55,769 bases of DNA from an uncultured Eubacteriales bacterium (GCA_900319635.1 ONPF01000011.1:1-55769); one strand, 5' to 3'. Counted from the first letter of the stretch, positions 17,519 to 25,684 are shown. Numbers and translations are program-made. The notes: generated by a model from the letters alone, not told the origin.

Positions 17519-18367
17519 TCAGAAGATGGGGACCACGGCGCCGCCGAAGTTTTCGTTGATGAAGTCCCGGACCCGGTCGGACTGGAGAGCTCTCAGCAGC
17601 GCCTGGATGGCGGGGTCGTTCTCCCGGCCGGCCTTCACGCCCAGAAGGTTGGCGTAGGTCTGGGCCGCGTCGCCGGAGGCGTCCTCCACGGCCAGGGCGT
17701 CCTCCGCGGCGTTCAGCCCGGCGGCCAGGGCGAAGTTGCCGTTGATCACCGCCAGATCCACATCCGGCAGGGAGCGGGCCAGCTGGGCGGCGTCCATCTC
17801 GGTGATGACCAGATTCTTCGGATTCTCGGCAATATCATAGACCGTGGCGTTGGAGGAGGCGTCGATGCCGTCGGCCAGCTTGATCAGGCCCTCCTGCTGG
17901 AGCAGGAGCAGGGCGCGGGTCTCGTTGGAGCCGTCGTTGGGGATGATGATCTCGGCCCCGTCGGGCAGCTCCTCCAGAGAGGCGGTCTTGCCGGCGTAGA
18001 TGCCGAAGGGCTCATAGTGGATCAGGCCCACAGAGACGATCTGGGTGCCGTTCTCGGCGTTGAAGCTCTCCAGATAGGGGCTGTGCTGGAAGTAGTTGGC
18101 ATCCAGCTCGCCGCTGTCCACCACCAGGTTGGGCTGCACATAGTCGTCATACTCCACGATCTCCAGCTCATAGCCCTCCTGGGCCAGGATCTCGGCGGCC
18201 ACGGCCAGGATCTCGGCGTGGGGGGTGGGAGAGGCGGCCACCCGGATCTTCACGGGCTGGGCGCTCTCGGTGTTTTCGGTCTTGCCGGTCTCCGCGGCGT
18301 CGCCGCAGGCGCAGAGCAGCGCCAGGACCAGCAGCAGGGAGAGGATGAGGGTGCATTTCTTTTTCAT
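17519..18367 (-). CDS. metQ: methionine ABC transporter, substrate-binding lipoprotein
   Basis: A 282-residue NlpA/MetQ-family lipoprotein. Lipobox LCAC with Cys21; the mature part starts with a short acidic linker, then IRVAASPTPHAEIL, EYDDYVQPNLVVDSGELDANYFQHSPYLE and the NVVVTE-type segment NLVITEMDAAQLARSL, all typical of methionine-binding proteins. It captures methionine (L or D) outside the membrane and passes it to MetI. AAAGGAG precedes the ATG. It is the third gene of the operon, with a T-box that reads methionine charging at the front. Confidence 0.93.
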   Translation of the reverse strand: MKKKCTLILSLLLVLALLCACGDAAETGKTENTESAQPVKIRVAASPTPHAEILAVAAEILAQEGYELEIVEYDDYVQPNLVVDSGELDANYFQHSPYLESFNAENGTQIVSVGLIHYEPFGIYAGKTASLEELPDGAEIIIPNDGSNETRALLLLQQEGLIKLADGIDASSNATVYDIAENPKNLVITEMDAAQLARSLPDVDLAVINGNFALAAGLNAAEDALAVEDASGDAAQTYANLLGVKAGRENDPAIQALLRALQSDRVRDFINENFGGAVVPIF

Positions 18368-18420
18368 GTTGTTCAGGCTCCTTTATTTGTTGTTTTTTTG
18401 TTTTTCGGTTCCATATGGCC

Positions 18421-19110
18421 TCAGCGGATGCGTTTGTCCGCTTTCTTGACCAGGACGTTGCCCGCGCTCTGGAACAGCTGCACCAGGATCACCAGCAGGA
18501 TCACCGCGAAGTACATGACCAGAGGCTTGTAGCGGTTGTAGCCGTAGTTCACGGCGATGCGGCCGATGCCGCCGCCGCCCACCGCGCCGGCCATGGCGCC
18601 GTAGCCGAAGATGGTGATGAGCGCCACCATGAAGTTGGCGATCAGGGCGGGGCGGGCCTCCGGGATCAGGACCTTCCAGATGATCTGGAAGGTGCCGGCG
18701 CCCATGGACTGGGCCGCCTCCACCACCCCCGGATCCACCTCCCGGACGGAGGTCTCCACCAGCCTCGCCACGAAGGGGAAGGCCGCCACCACCAGGGGGA
18801 CCAGGATGGCCCGGGTGCCCACCGTGGTGCCCACCAGCGCACGGGACAGGGGCAGCACCACGATCAGCAGGATCAGGAAGGGCACGGAGCGCAGGATGTT
18901 GATGAGAAAATTCAGCAGCTTCATGAGCCAGCGCGGCAGTGGGCGGATGCCCTTCTCGTCCCCCGTCACCAGCAGGATGCCCAGGGGCAGCCCGATGACG
19001 AAGGCCAGGATCGTGGGCACAAAGGTCATCAAAAGCGTTTCCCCCAGCGCCTGCAGCAGGCCCTGGCTGATGATCTTTTGCAGCAGCTCCAGTTCACCCT
19101 CAGAAAACAT
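18421..19110 (-). CDS. metI: methionine ABC transporter, permease
   Basis: A 229-residue permease with about five membrane helices. ETLLMTFVPTILAFVIGLPLGILL opens the permease domain; the cytoplasmic EAA loop is around VVEAAQSMGAGTFQIIWKVLIPEA, which docks on MetN. It overlaps the end of metN by 11 nt, and GGAGGTG lies inside the metN 3' end, so the two are translationally coupled. Confidence 0.94.
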   Translation of the reverse strand: MFSEGELELLQKIISQGLLQALGETLLMTFVPTILAFVIGLPLGILLVTGDEKGIRPLPRWLMKLLNFLINILRSVPFLILLIVVLPLSRALVGTTVGTRAILVPLVVAAFPFVARLVETSVREVDPGVVEAAQSMGAGTFQIIWKVLIPEARPALIANFMVALITIFGYGAMAGAVGGGGIGRIAVNYGYNRYKPLVMYFAVILLVILVQLFQSAGNVLVKKADKRIR

Positions 19111-20104
19111 AATCCGTCACCTCCTCCACCGTCAGACCGGGGATCTCCCGCAGATACAGCAGGGCTCTTGCCGCCTCCGTCTCGTCCTGGGGCAGGCCGA
19201 GGACCATGCTGCCGAAGGTCTTGCCGCCGATGGCGTGGGTGTCGGCGGAGAGGATGTTCAGCAGGATCCCCTGCCGGGCGGCCAGGCTCGCCACGATGGG
19301 CTCCGTGGCGGCGGCCCCGTCGAAGACCAGGCGCACAAGACGGTTTTCCGGCAGCACATGGATCTTCTCCCCCTCCGGCAGCACCAGTCTCCGCCCCGCC
19401 TCGGAGCGGGGATTGGAGAAGACCTCCGACACGGGGCCGGTCTCCCGGATCTCGCCCCCGTCCAGAATGGCCACCCGGCTGCAGATCTGCTCCACCACCC
19501 GCATCTCGTGGGTGATGATCACCAGGGTGACGTCCAGCTCCCGGTTCAGCTTCCGCAGCAGCTCCAGGATGGCCCGGGTAGTTTTGGGATCCAGGGCCGA
19601 GGTGGCCTCGTCGCAGAGCAGCACCCTGGGCTCGCTGGCCAGGGCCCGGGCGATGGCCACCCGCTGCTTCTGTCCGCCGGAGAGCTGCACCGGATAGGCG
19701 CCGGCCTTGTCCGGCAGCTCCACCAGCTCCAGCAGCTCCTGCGCCCTCCGGCGGGCCTCCGCCCGCTTCACGCCGGCCAGCTCCAGGGGGAAGCAGACGT
19801 TTTCCAGCGCCGTGCGCTGCATCAGCAGGTGAAAGCCCTGGAAGATCATGCCGATGGATTTGCGCGCCTTGCGCAGCTCCCGGGGGGAGAGGGCGGTGAG
19901 ATCCCGCCCGTCCACCAGGATCTGCCCCTCCGTGGGCCGCTCCAGCAGATTGATGCAGCGCACCAGGGTGCTCTTGCCCGCCCCGGAGAGGCCGATAATG
20001 CCGAAGACGTCTCCGTCCTCAATGCGCAGAGAGATGTCCTTCAGCGCCTCCACCTGCCCGTCGGCGGTGGAAAAGGTCTTGGACAGTTTTACCAGTTCGA
20101 TCAT
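19100..20104 (-). CDS. metN: methionine ABC transporter, ATPase
   Basis: A 334-residue ATPase. Walker A GLSGAGKS (38-45), Q-loop around 89 (IFQGF), signature LSGGQKQR (141-148), Walker B VLLCDE (161-166) and switch His in ITHEMRVV. The C-terminal 80 residues are a NIL domain, which binds methionine and gives feedback inhibition in characterised MetN proteins. GGAG precedes the ATG. It is the first gene behind the T-box leader. Confidence 0.95.
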   Translation of the reverse strand: MIELVKLSKTFSTADGQVEALKDISLRIEDGDVFGIIGLSGAGKSTLVRCINLLERPTEGQILVDGRDLTALSPRELRKARKSIGMIFQGFHLLMQRTALENVCFPLELAGVKRAEARRRAQELLELVELPDKAGAYPVQLSGGQKQRVAIARALASEPRVLLCDEATSALDPKTTRAILELLRKLNRELDVTLVIITHEMRVVEQICSRVAILDGGEIRETGPVSEVFSNPRSEAGRRLVLPEGEKIHVLPENRLVRLVFDGAAATEPIVASLAARQGILLNILSADTHAIGGKTFGSMVLGLPQDETEAARALLYLREIPGLTVEEVTDYVF

Positions 20105-20112
20105 ACGACTAC

Positions 20113-20400
20113 TCCAACAAAAAACCGCCCTTACAAAAATCTGTAAGGGCGGGATAAAAATCTCGCGGTACCACCTTGCTTCGCGTCCTGCTCGCGCAGG
20201 GCGCCTTTGAGCGTTCCAACAAACGCATCCTCTGTAACGGGAGTACCCGTCGGACGCTTGCCGTACCGGTTCACGTCCGCAGCTCCGAGACCATGTTCTC
20301 CCGTCTTCCTTCTGTTCCTTCTCAGCTCCCGGAACTCTCTGTAAAGATCTCCGACGGGGTACTCTTCTCTTCTATGCCGCTTTATTTCGCTATGGAATTG
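20113..20400 (-). promoter_or_regulatory. methionine T-box riboswitch
   Basis: The minus strand shows the T-box sequence GGTGGTACCGCG (20175-20164), followed by a terminator: an 11-bp stem (CCGCCCTTACA, 20126-20136, with 20143-20153) and a U-run at 20119-20125. Stem I material (AGAGAG..., then GAAC) contains an AUG at 20294-20292 in the expected right-hand position before GTCTC, the presumed methionine specifier. Uncharged tRNA-Met would bind and let transcription enter metNIQ. The specifier is inferred by position and by the downstream genes. Confidence 0.92.
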
Positions 20401-20405
20401 TCCAG

Positions 20406-20434
20406 ATGATACACCCGCGCCCCCCTCTTGTCAA
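20406..20434 (-). promoter_or_regulatory. promoter of the T-box leader and metNIQ
   Basis: Minus strand TTGACA (20434-20429), 17 bp, TATCAT (20411-20406). Confidence 0.8.
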
Positions 20435-20510
20435 GGGGCGGGAGAAAACTTCGGTCTTCCGACAAAAGTTCGGCGCGCGGGGAGAAGAACTTTGTGAAAA
20501 ACGCAAAAAA

Positions 20511-20547
20511 GGAAAAACGCCCGCTCCTCCCAAGGGAAGAGCGGGCG
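20511..20547 (-). terminator. terminator of the rpmH-acpP cluster
   Basis: CGCCCGCTC (20518-20526) pairs with GAGCGGGCG (20539-20547); on the minus strand GTTTTTCC follows. Confidence 0.85.
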
Positions 20548-20563
20548 CTTCGGAGCGGGCTTA

Positions 20564-20696
20564 TACTAATACCTGATAGAAAGCTTTAGAAAGATTTCCG
20601 AGGCAGAATTGTGACAGGCGAGGCGCTTCCCGCAGAGCATAATGGAGATATATGGTCAGACCGGAAAGATTCAAAGATTTCTATTAGGTGTTAGTA
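20564..20696. mobile_element. 133-bp MITE-like element with terminal inverted repeats
   Basis: TACTAATACCTGATAGAAA at 20564-20582 is matched, with three mismatches, by the complement of 20678-20696, and the similarity extends about 15 bp further inward with a small gap. No coding potential. It sits exactly between the TAA of acpP and the terminator. Its size and ends suggest a non-autonomous mobile element or a structured RNA repeat. Confidence 0.6.
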
Positions 20697-20924
20697 TTAC
20701 TGCAGCTTCTCCAGATACTCCACGATGCGGCGCACCGTGTAGAGCTGGGCGGCGTCCTCGTCGGAGATGGCGATGCCGAACTCGTCCTCCAGGGACATGA
20801 TCAGCTCCACCACATCCAGAGAGTCGGCGCCGATGTCGTCGATCAGATTGGTGTCCATGGTGATGGACTGGGGATCCATCTCGAACTGCTGTGCCAGGGC
20901 TTCCTGCACTTTTTCAAAAATCAT
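20697..20924 (-). CDS. acpP: acyl carrier protein
   Basis: A 75-residue acyl carrier protein. The start is the ATG at 20924: GGAGGA lies seven bases upstream, whereas the ATG two codons earlier directly touches it. Ser35 in GADSLDVVEL is the phosphopantetheine site; the surrounding acidic helix II (VVELIMSLEDEFG) is typical of fatty acid synthesis carriers. It follows jag in the same direction, not a fab cluster. The TAA stop forms the edge of the inverted-repeat element at 20564-20696. Confidence 0.93.
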   Translation of the reverse strand: MIFEKVQEALAQQFEMDPQSITMDTNLIDDIGADSLDVVELIMSLEDEFGIAISDEDAAQLYTVRRIVEYLEKLQ

Positions 20925-20969
20925 GTTCATTCCTCCGATGTGCTGTGCACATAAAGTTGACGATTTTCC

Positions 20970-21815
20970 TCAGGCCCACTCGCGGCTCTGGGGCTTGTTG
21001 GTCTTGGGGGTCTCGGGCTTGACGTAGGAGACCACCACGCGGCGGTTGGGCTCCACGCCGGTGGAGCTGGTGGTGACGCCCTCGTAGTTCTGCAGGGCGG
21101 TGTGGATCACATGGCGCTCGTAGCTGTTCATGGGCTCAAAGGCCATGCTGCGCTTGTACTTGAGCACCTTCTCGGCCATCTTCTCGGCGGAGTGGGCCAG
21201 AGACTCCTCCCGCTTGCTGCGGTAGCCCTCGGCGTCCACGCTGATGTGCATGTGCTTGTCGTTGCCCTTGTTGACGGCGTAGTTGGTCAGGTGCTGGATG
21301 GCGTCCAGGGTCTCGCCCCGGCGGCCGATGATGGCGCCCATGTTGTCGCCGGCCAGGTTCACGCCGATGCCGCCGTTTTCCCGGCGGCGGATCTCGATGC
21401 CGGCCTTGACGCCCATGTGCTCCAGGAGGCCGGCCAGGAAGGCGCGGACTTCTGCAAACTCCGCTTCCTCATCCACCGGTGCGGCAGGCGCGGGGGCGGG
21501 CTTCTCGGCCTTCTCGGCCTTGGCGGGCTTCTCAGCCTTCTCGGTCTTCACGGGGGCGGGCTTCTCGGTCTTTACGGGAGCGGGCTTTTCGGCTTTCTGC
21601 GGCCGCTCCTCCTTCACGGGGGCGGGGGCGGGCTCCTCCGGCACCTGGTAGCTCACGCGCACCTTGGCGGGGGCGGCGCCGAAGCCCAGAAAGCCGGTCT
21701 TGGGCAGCTGCAGGACCTCCACCGTCACGTCCTCCCGCTCCAGATGCAGCTCCGCAAGAGCCGCGGCGATGGCGTCGTCCGTGGTACGGCCGGTCTTCTC
21801 AATGTATTTTTCCAT
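20970..21815 (-). CDS. khpB: Jag/KhpB RNA-binding protein
   Basis: A 281-residue SpoIIIJ-associated protein. Jag-N domain (1-55, with GRTTDDAIAAAL and KTGFLGFGAAPAKV), a Lys/Pro/Ala/Glu linker of repeated EKPAPVKT units (about 60-120), a KH domain with GRRGETLDAIQ, and an R3H domain (MNSYERHVIHTAL...SSTGVEPNRRVVV). Known KhpB proteins bind many RNAs and affect cell division and wall growth. It lies directly behind yidC, the usual partner (SpoIIIJ-Jag). Confidence 0.93.
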   Translation of the reverse strand: MEKYIEKTGRTTDDAIAAALAELHLEREDVTVEVLQLPKTGFLGFGAAPAKVRVSYQVPEEPAPAPVKEERPQKAEKPAPVKTEKPAPVKTEKAEKPAKAEKAEKPAPAPAAPVDEEAEFAEVRAFLAGLLEHMGVKAGIEIRRRENGGIGVNLAGDNMGAIIGRRGETLDAIQHLTNYAVNKGNDKHMHISVDAEGYRSKREESLAHSAEKMAEKVLKYKRSMAFEPMNSYERHVIHTALQNYEGVTTSSTGVEPNRRVVVSYVKPETPKTNKPQSREWA

Positions 21816-21830
21816 GAACTCGTATACTCC

Positions 21831-23123
21831 TTATTCCTGTCCGTTCACAGGGACAGTGGTCTCCTCCGCCACGCTCTCGTCGATGGAGGCTTCGCCCTCG
21901 GAGGCCTCTGCGGCGGCCAGGGTGGCTTCCTCGGCGTGCTCGGGATTCTCATAGCGGTCGGGCACATAGGCGCGGCCGCGGGCGTAGCGGCGGTTGCCCA
22001 CCTGGGAGGCGGGCTTTTCGTTTTCCTTGATGCCAAGGCGCTCCCGCCGGGCGGCGCGCTCCGCCTTCTCGGCGGCGGCCCTGCGCTCGGCGTTCTGCTG
22101 CTTTTCGCTGGCCTGGAGCTTCTTCTTGCTGGTGTTGGCGTTGACCTCAGTCTTGCCCTCGGCCTTCAGGCGCTCGGTCTCCTCCCGCTTTGCCTCCAGC
22201 TCCTTCTCCCGCTCGCTGCGGGCGGCCAGACGCTCGGCGTCCTCCTCATCCAGCTTCTTCTTATAGTACTTGGTGAGGCCATAGTCTCTCGCCATGCCGA
22301 AGACGCTGTTGGCGATCCAGTAGACACCCATGGCGGCGGGCATCATGAAGCAGAAGAGGATGCTCATGAGGGGCATGACGATGCCCATGCTCTTGTTCAT
22401 GCCCTGGGTCTGGGCGTCCTGCACGGTGGCGTTGGCGGCGGTGGACACCTTCATGCTCAGCCAGGACAGCGCCGCGGACACGAAGGGGATCAGGAACAGG
22501 CCGATGGCGTTCCAACTCAAGGGGAGGCTGAAGATAGCGGTGGGGCTGGGCTGCTGGCCCAGGTTCATGCCCAGAAAGCGCAGATTCACGTCCATCATCT
22601 GGCTCCAGCCGTCCACGGTGCCGCTGAGGGCGGCGCTGACGGCGTCCCAGTTCTCGTGGGACAGGAAGGTCAGGGCGATCTGCTTATAGGCGTCGGAGGC
22701 GGCGGTATAGGTGGGGTCGGCGGCAAAATACTCCGCCAGCTTGGTGACGACCTCTTCCGGGGCGCGCATCATGCTGGTGATGGGCAGGCGGATGATGCTG
22801 TACAGGGGGATCAGCAGGAACAGGGGCAGCAGGGACCAGAGGCAGCCGCCCATGGGGCTGGCGCCCTCCTCCTGGTAGAGCTTCTGCATCTCCTGCCGCA
22901 TTTTCTGGGGATTGCCCTCGTGCCGGCGCTGGATCTCCTGCAGCTTGGGCTGCAGGCGGGTGGTGCGCATCATGCCCCGCTTGCTCTTGGCCATGAAGGG
23001 CAGGAGCACCAGGTTCACCACCAGGCTGAACAGGATCAGCGACATGCCGTAGCTCCCGGTCAGGTTCAGGAAGGCGCGCATCAGCCAGGCAAAGGGCCAG
23101 GTGATAATATCCCAAATAGACAT
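21831..23123 (-). CDS. yidC: membrane protein insertase YidC/SpoIIIJ
   Basis: About 430 residues. Start is the ATG at 23123, with GGAG eight bases upstream; an alternative GTG three codons earlier overlaps that ribosome site. The 60KD_IMP/Oxa1 core has about five membrane helices (GSYGMSLILFSLVVNLVLLPFM, GGCLWSLLPLFLLIPLYSIIR, ...MPLMSILFCFMMPAAMGVYWIANSVF). Absence of a lipobox distinguishes it from Bacillus SpoIIIJ. The C-terminal third is a long charged, Lys/Glu/Arg-rich tail (about 295-430), longer than usual, likely to bind ribosomes. It inserts membrane proteins with or without Sec. Confidence 0.93.
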   Translation of the reverse strand: MSIWDIITWPFAWLMRAFLNLTGSYGMSLILFSLVVNLVLLPFMAKSKRGMMRTTRLQPKLQEIQRRHEGNPQKMRQEMQKLYQEEGASPMGGCLWSLLPLFLLIPLYSIIRLPITSMMRAPEEVVTKLAEYFAADPTYTAASDAYKQIALTFLSHENWDAVSAALSGTVDGWSQMMDVNLRFLGMNLGQQPSPTAIFSLPLSWNAIGLFLIPFVSAALSWLSMKVSTAANATVQDAQTQGMNKSMGIVMPLMSILFCFMMPAAMGVYWIANSVFGMARDYGLTKYYKKKLDEEDAERLAARSEREKELEAKREETERLKAEGKTEVNANTSKKKLQASEKQQNAERRAAAEKAERAARRERLGIKENEKPASQVGNRRYARGRAYVPDRYENPEHAEEATLAAAEASEGEASIDESVAEETTVPVNGQE

Positions 23124-23155
23124 TGTTTTCACTCCTTGTCAGGGTACGGGTCATG

Positions 23156-23181
23156 CGATTGCGAAGCCTGTTTCGCAATCG
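23156..23181 (-). other. intercistronic hairpin between yidD and yidC
   Basis: CGATTGCGAA (23156-23165) and TTCGCAATCG (23172-23181) form a perfect 10-bp stem with a 6-base loop and no T-run. It may protect or process the polycistronic mRNA. Confidence 0.6.
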
Positions 23182-23183
23182 GC

Positions 23184-23402
23184 TCAGGGTACAGGGTCAT
23201 AGTAGCCGCGCTTTCCTTTATAAAAAGGGTGGCAGCAGCTCAGACGCCGCAGGGCCAGCCAGCCGCCCTTGAGGGCGCCGTACTTTTCAACGGCCTGCAG
23301 CGCGTATTGGGAGCAGGTGGGGGTAAAGCGGCAACAGGGCGGCCGCCCCGGGGAGATGTGCTTCTGGTAAAAGCGGATCGCGGCCAGCATCAGTTTTTTC
23401 AT
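23184..23402 (-). CDS. yidD: membrane protein insertion efficiency factor YidD
   Basis: A 72-residue protein with the family pattern: [39 protein letters not shown], then [18 protein letters not shown]. It has the conserved cysteines (CC, TC, CC) and the closing YYDPVP. A small peripheral membrane protein that aids YidC. Its ATG overlaps the rnpA stop (ATGA), so the two are coupled. Confidence 0.96.
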   Translation of the reverse strand: MKKLMLAAIRFYQKHISPGRPPCCRFTPTCSQYALQAVEKYGALKGGWLALRRLSCCHPFYKGKRGYYDPVP

Positions 23403-23749
23403 GCCTTTTCCTGCCTTTCCAGCAGCTCCAGCTTCTCACAGCTGGCCAGAAAGGCCGCCTGCAGCTTTTGCCAGGGCGCCTCGGCGCAGCGGGAACGGGC
23501 CACGATCACAATGTCCCAGCCGGACTTCATCCGGGGGCTGTTGAGCCGCACCAGCTCCCGCAGGCGGCGGCGCATGCGGTTGCGCAGCACCGCGTGCCCC
23601 AGCTTCACGGAAACGGTGTAGCCCAGACGGTTCTCCCCCGTCCGGTTCCGGCGGCAGTAGACCACCATATAGGGATTCACGGCGCTCTTGCCCTTGGCGT
23701 AGAGCCTGCGGAAATCGCTGTTCTTTTTTAGGGTGCACCGACTCTTCAT
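23399..23749 (-). CDS. rnpA: ribonuclease P protein component
   Basis: A 116-residue basic protein. The start is the second in-frame ATG (23749), which has GGAG at the right distance. [19 protein letters not shown] and the RNR signature [10 protein letters not shown] (the RNA-binding helix) are clear. It partners the RnpB RNA to mature tRNA 5' ends. It stands in the conserved rpmH-rnpA-yidD-yidC-jag order, although 256 bp separate it from rpmH, more than usual. That gap holds an 8-bp GC stem at about 23931-23950 and no gene. Confidence 0.94.
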   Translation of the reverse strand: MKSRCTLKKNSDFRRLYAKGKSAVNPYMVVYCRRNRTGENRLGYTVSVKLGHAVLRNRMRRRLRELVRLNSPRMKSGWDIVIVARSRCAEAPWQKLQAAFLASCEKLELLERQEKA

Positions 23750-24005
23750 ACGCTTCTCCAATAGCATCCTTCAAAGCTTCCCGGTCAGACTTGCGCCATC
23801 CTTCGTCAGCGCCCCTGACAATACACAAAGTATTCTCCGCGGTCACTTCCTCGTCTGGCACAATCCTGCCCCGAGAATCTTTTGAAGCCTCTTGGTGGAG
23901 AATAGTATCATTTCAGACAATACGCCTTAAGGGCGGATCGCTCCGCCCTGAAAAAATGTTCGTTTTTGCCGTTCTGCTCGACCCTGCTCACGGGTGCGGG
24001 GAAAA

Positions 24006-24140
24006 TCAGTAGCTGAGCTTGGCTCTGCCCTTGGCTCTGCGGCGGGCGAGGACCTTGCGACCGTTGGCGGTCTTCATTCTCTTGCGAAAACCGTGCTCCT
24101 TCTTGCGCTGGAGCTTCTTGGGCTGGTAGGTACGAAGCAT
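24006..24140 (-). CDS. rpmH: ribosomal protein bL34
   Basis: The 44-residue bL34 ([20 protein letters not shown]...), with AAGGAGTG upstream of the ATG at 24140. The longer open frame in front is leader. It heads the rpmH-rnpA-yidD-yidC-jag(-acpP) cluster. Unlike in most Firmicutes, dnaA is not divergent from it; an aminotransferase gene comes first. Confidence 0.97.
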   Translation of the reverse strand: MLRTYQPKKLQRKKEHGFRKRMKTANGRKVLARRRAKGRAKLSY

Positions 24141-24212
24141 TTCTTGCACTCCTTTCCGGATAATATACTCAACATCGCGGATTTGCCGCGAAGTAGTTGA
24201 CGCTGGAAACGG

Positions 24213-24245
24213 AAAAACCACTCGACGGACATGCCGCCGAGTGGT
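24213..24245 (-). promoter_or_regulatory. 5'-leader terminator-like hairpin of rpmH
   Basis: On the minus strand, ACCACTCG (24245-24238) pairs with CGAGTGGT (24224-24217), with a partly paired loop, followed by a U-run (24217-24213). It starts at the predicted transcription start, so the mRNA begins with a terminator-shaped hairpin: an attenuator or a stabilising 5' stem. Confidence 0.6.
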
Positions 24246-24246
24246 C

Positions 24247-24276
24247 ATTATACCGGAAGAAAGCCCGGTCTGTCAA
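24247..24276 (-). promoter_or_regulatory. rpmH promoter
   Basis: Minus strand TTGACA (24276-24271), 18 bp, TATAAT (24252-24247): the only perfect pair of hexamers found in the window. Confidence 0.88.
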
Positions 24277-24348
24277 CAAAAATTTGCGTTTTCCGGGATC
24301 TTGCGGTCTCCTTTCGCCCGCGGCACAAGCTCTTGTGCCGGGCAATGC

Positions 24349-25542
24349 TCAGTGACTGGCGTTATACTGCTCGATGGCGATGCCCAGCACCTCCATGGCC
24401 CGCTCCAGCTTCTCCCGCTCCAGCACGTAGGCCATGCGCACCTCGTTGACGCCCTTGCCGGGCGTGGCGTAGAAGGCGCGGCCGGCGGCAAACATGATGG
24501 TGTCGCCGTGATCGTCAAACTCCGTGAGCAGCCACTCCTGGAACTTCTCCGCATCGTCCACGGGCAGGGCCGCCATCACATAGAAGGCGCCCTGGGGCAC
24601 ATCGCAGACCACGCCCCGGATCTTCCGCAGGCCGCGGATCATGGTGTCCCGCCGGGCCATATACTCGGCGCGCATATCGTCGAAGTAGCTCTTGGTGAAG
24701 GTATAGAGGGAGGCGGCGGCCAGCTGGTCCACGGTGGGGCTCGACAGCCGCATCTGGCTCCACTTGAGGCAGTGGCTCAGAAACTCCTTGTTCCGGGAGA
24801 TCAGCGCGCCGACCCGGGCGCCGCAGGCGGAGAAGCGCTTGGAGACGGAGTCGATGACGATGACGTTCTCCTCATAGCCCTCAAACTGCAGGGCGCTCAT
24901 GAGCCGCTCGCCGTTATAGACAAATTCCCGGTACACCTCGTCGCAGATGATGAACAGGTCATGCTCCTTGGCGATGTCCAGCATCAGCTTCAGCTCCTCC
25001 CGGCTGATGACGCAGCCGGTGGGGTTGCCGGGGTTGGTGATCATGATGGCGCGGGTATGCTCGTTGATGCAGGCCTCCACCCGCTCCCGGATGGCGTAGC
25101 GGTAGCCCTCCTCCGGGCAGGTGGTGATGGGGTGGACGCTGGCGCCGGTGAGATTGGCCATGGTGGCGTAGTTGGGATAGAAGGGCTCGGGGATCACGAT
25201 CTCGTCCCCCTCGTCCAGAATGGCGGAGAGGGCCATCTGCAGCGCCTCGCTGCCGCCGGTGGTGCCCAGCACCTGCTCCCGGCTCAGATCCACGCCCAGG
25301 CCGTGGTAGTAGTGGCACACCGCGTCCAGATACTCGGGCAGGCCGTTGGAGGGCGAATAGCTCAGCACCGGCTGGTGGATGCTGCGGAGCCTCTCCCAGA
25401 AGCTGGCGGGGGTGGCCAGGTCGGGCTGACCGATGTTCAGACGGAAAATGTTCAGGCCGCGCTCATCGGCGCGCTCCGCGATGGCGGCAAACTTCCGCAT
25501 GGGGGAAAGGCTGCATTTTTCTATTTTAGACGAAAACTTCAT
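24349..25542 (-). CDS. pyridoxal-phosphate aminotransferase, class I/II
   Basis: A 397-residue AspC-type aminotransferase. The start is the ATG at 25542 behind GGAGGAAG. Typical marks: LNIGQPDLATP, GGSEALQMAL, NPGNPTGCVIS, the Schiff-base Lys in DSVSKRFSACGARVG, and a C-terminal arginine region near FAAGRAFYATPG. It exchanges an amino group between an amino acid and a 2-oxo acid. The exact substrate is not clear; neighbours do not help. It is monocistronic between its promoter and the rpmH region. Confidence 0.9.
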   Translation of the reverse strand: MKFSSKIEKCSLSPMRKFAAIAERADERGLNIFRLNIGQPDLATPASFWERLRSIHQPVLSYSPSNGLPEYLDAVCHYYHGLGVDLSREQVLGTTGGSEALQMALSAILDEGDEIVIPEPFYPNYATMANLTGASVHPITTCPEEGYRYAIRERVEACINEHTRAIMITNPGNPTGCVISREELKLMLDIAKEHDLFIICDEVYREFVYNGERLMSALQFEGYEENVIVIDSVSKRFSACGARVGALISRNKEFLSHCLKWSQMRLSSPTVDQLAAASLYTFTKSYFDDMRAEYMARRDTMIRGLRKIRGVVCDVPQGAFYVMAALPVDDAEKFQEWLLTEFDDHGDTIMFAAGRAFYATPGKGVNEVRMAYVLEREKLERAMEVLGIAIEQYNASH

Positions 25543-25581
25543 CGACACTTCCTCCTTCTGTTGGCTATTCTGCCGAGAGTT

Positions 25582-25610
25582 ACAATAACACAAAAAAACA
25601 GGATCTGCAA
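25582..25610 (-). promoter_or_regulatory. aminotransferase promoter
   Basis: Minus strand TTGCAG (25610-25605), 17 bp, TATTGT (25587-25582) with TGT extension. Confidence 0.7.
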
Positions 25611-25655
25611 GAGCAGTCTGTGCTCCGGCGCAAGTTTTATGCGCCAGTCCCGCCC

Positions 25656-25684
25656 TTGCAAGGGCTGCTGGAATTTGGTAGAAT
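25656..25684 (+). promoter_or_regulatory. addBA promoter
   Basis: TTGCAA (25656-25661), 17 bp, TAGAAT (25679-25684). The -35 lies in the palindrome CCCTTGCAAGGG (25653-25664), a possible operator. Confidence 0.75.

Noticed and set aside
21102-23621. An 839-residue plus-strand frame over jag, yidC and yidD
   Set aside because: It spans three conserved genes in antisense; low-complexity Leu/Gly/His composition.
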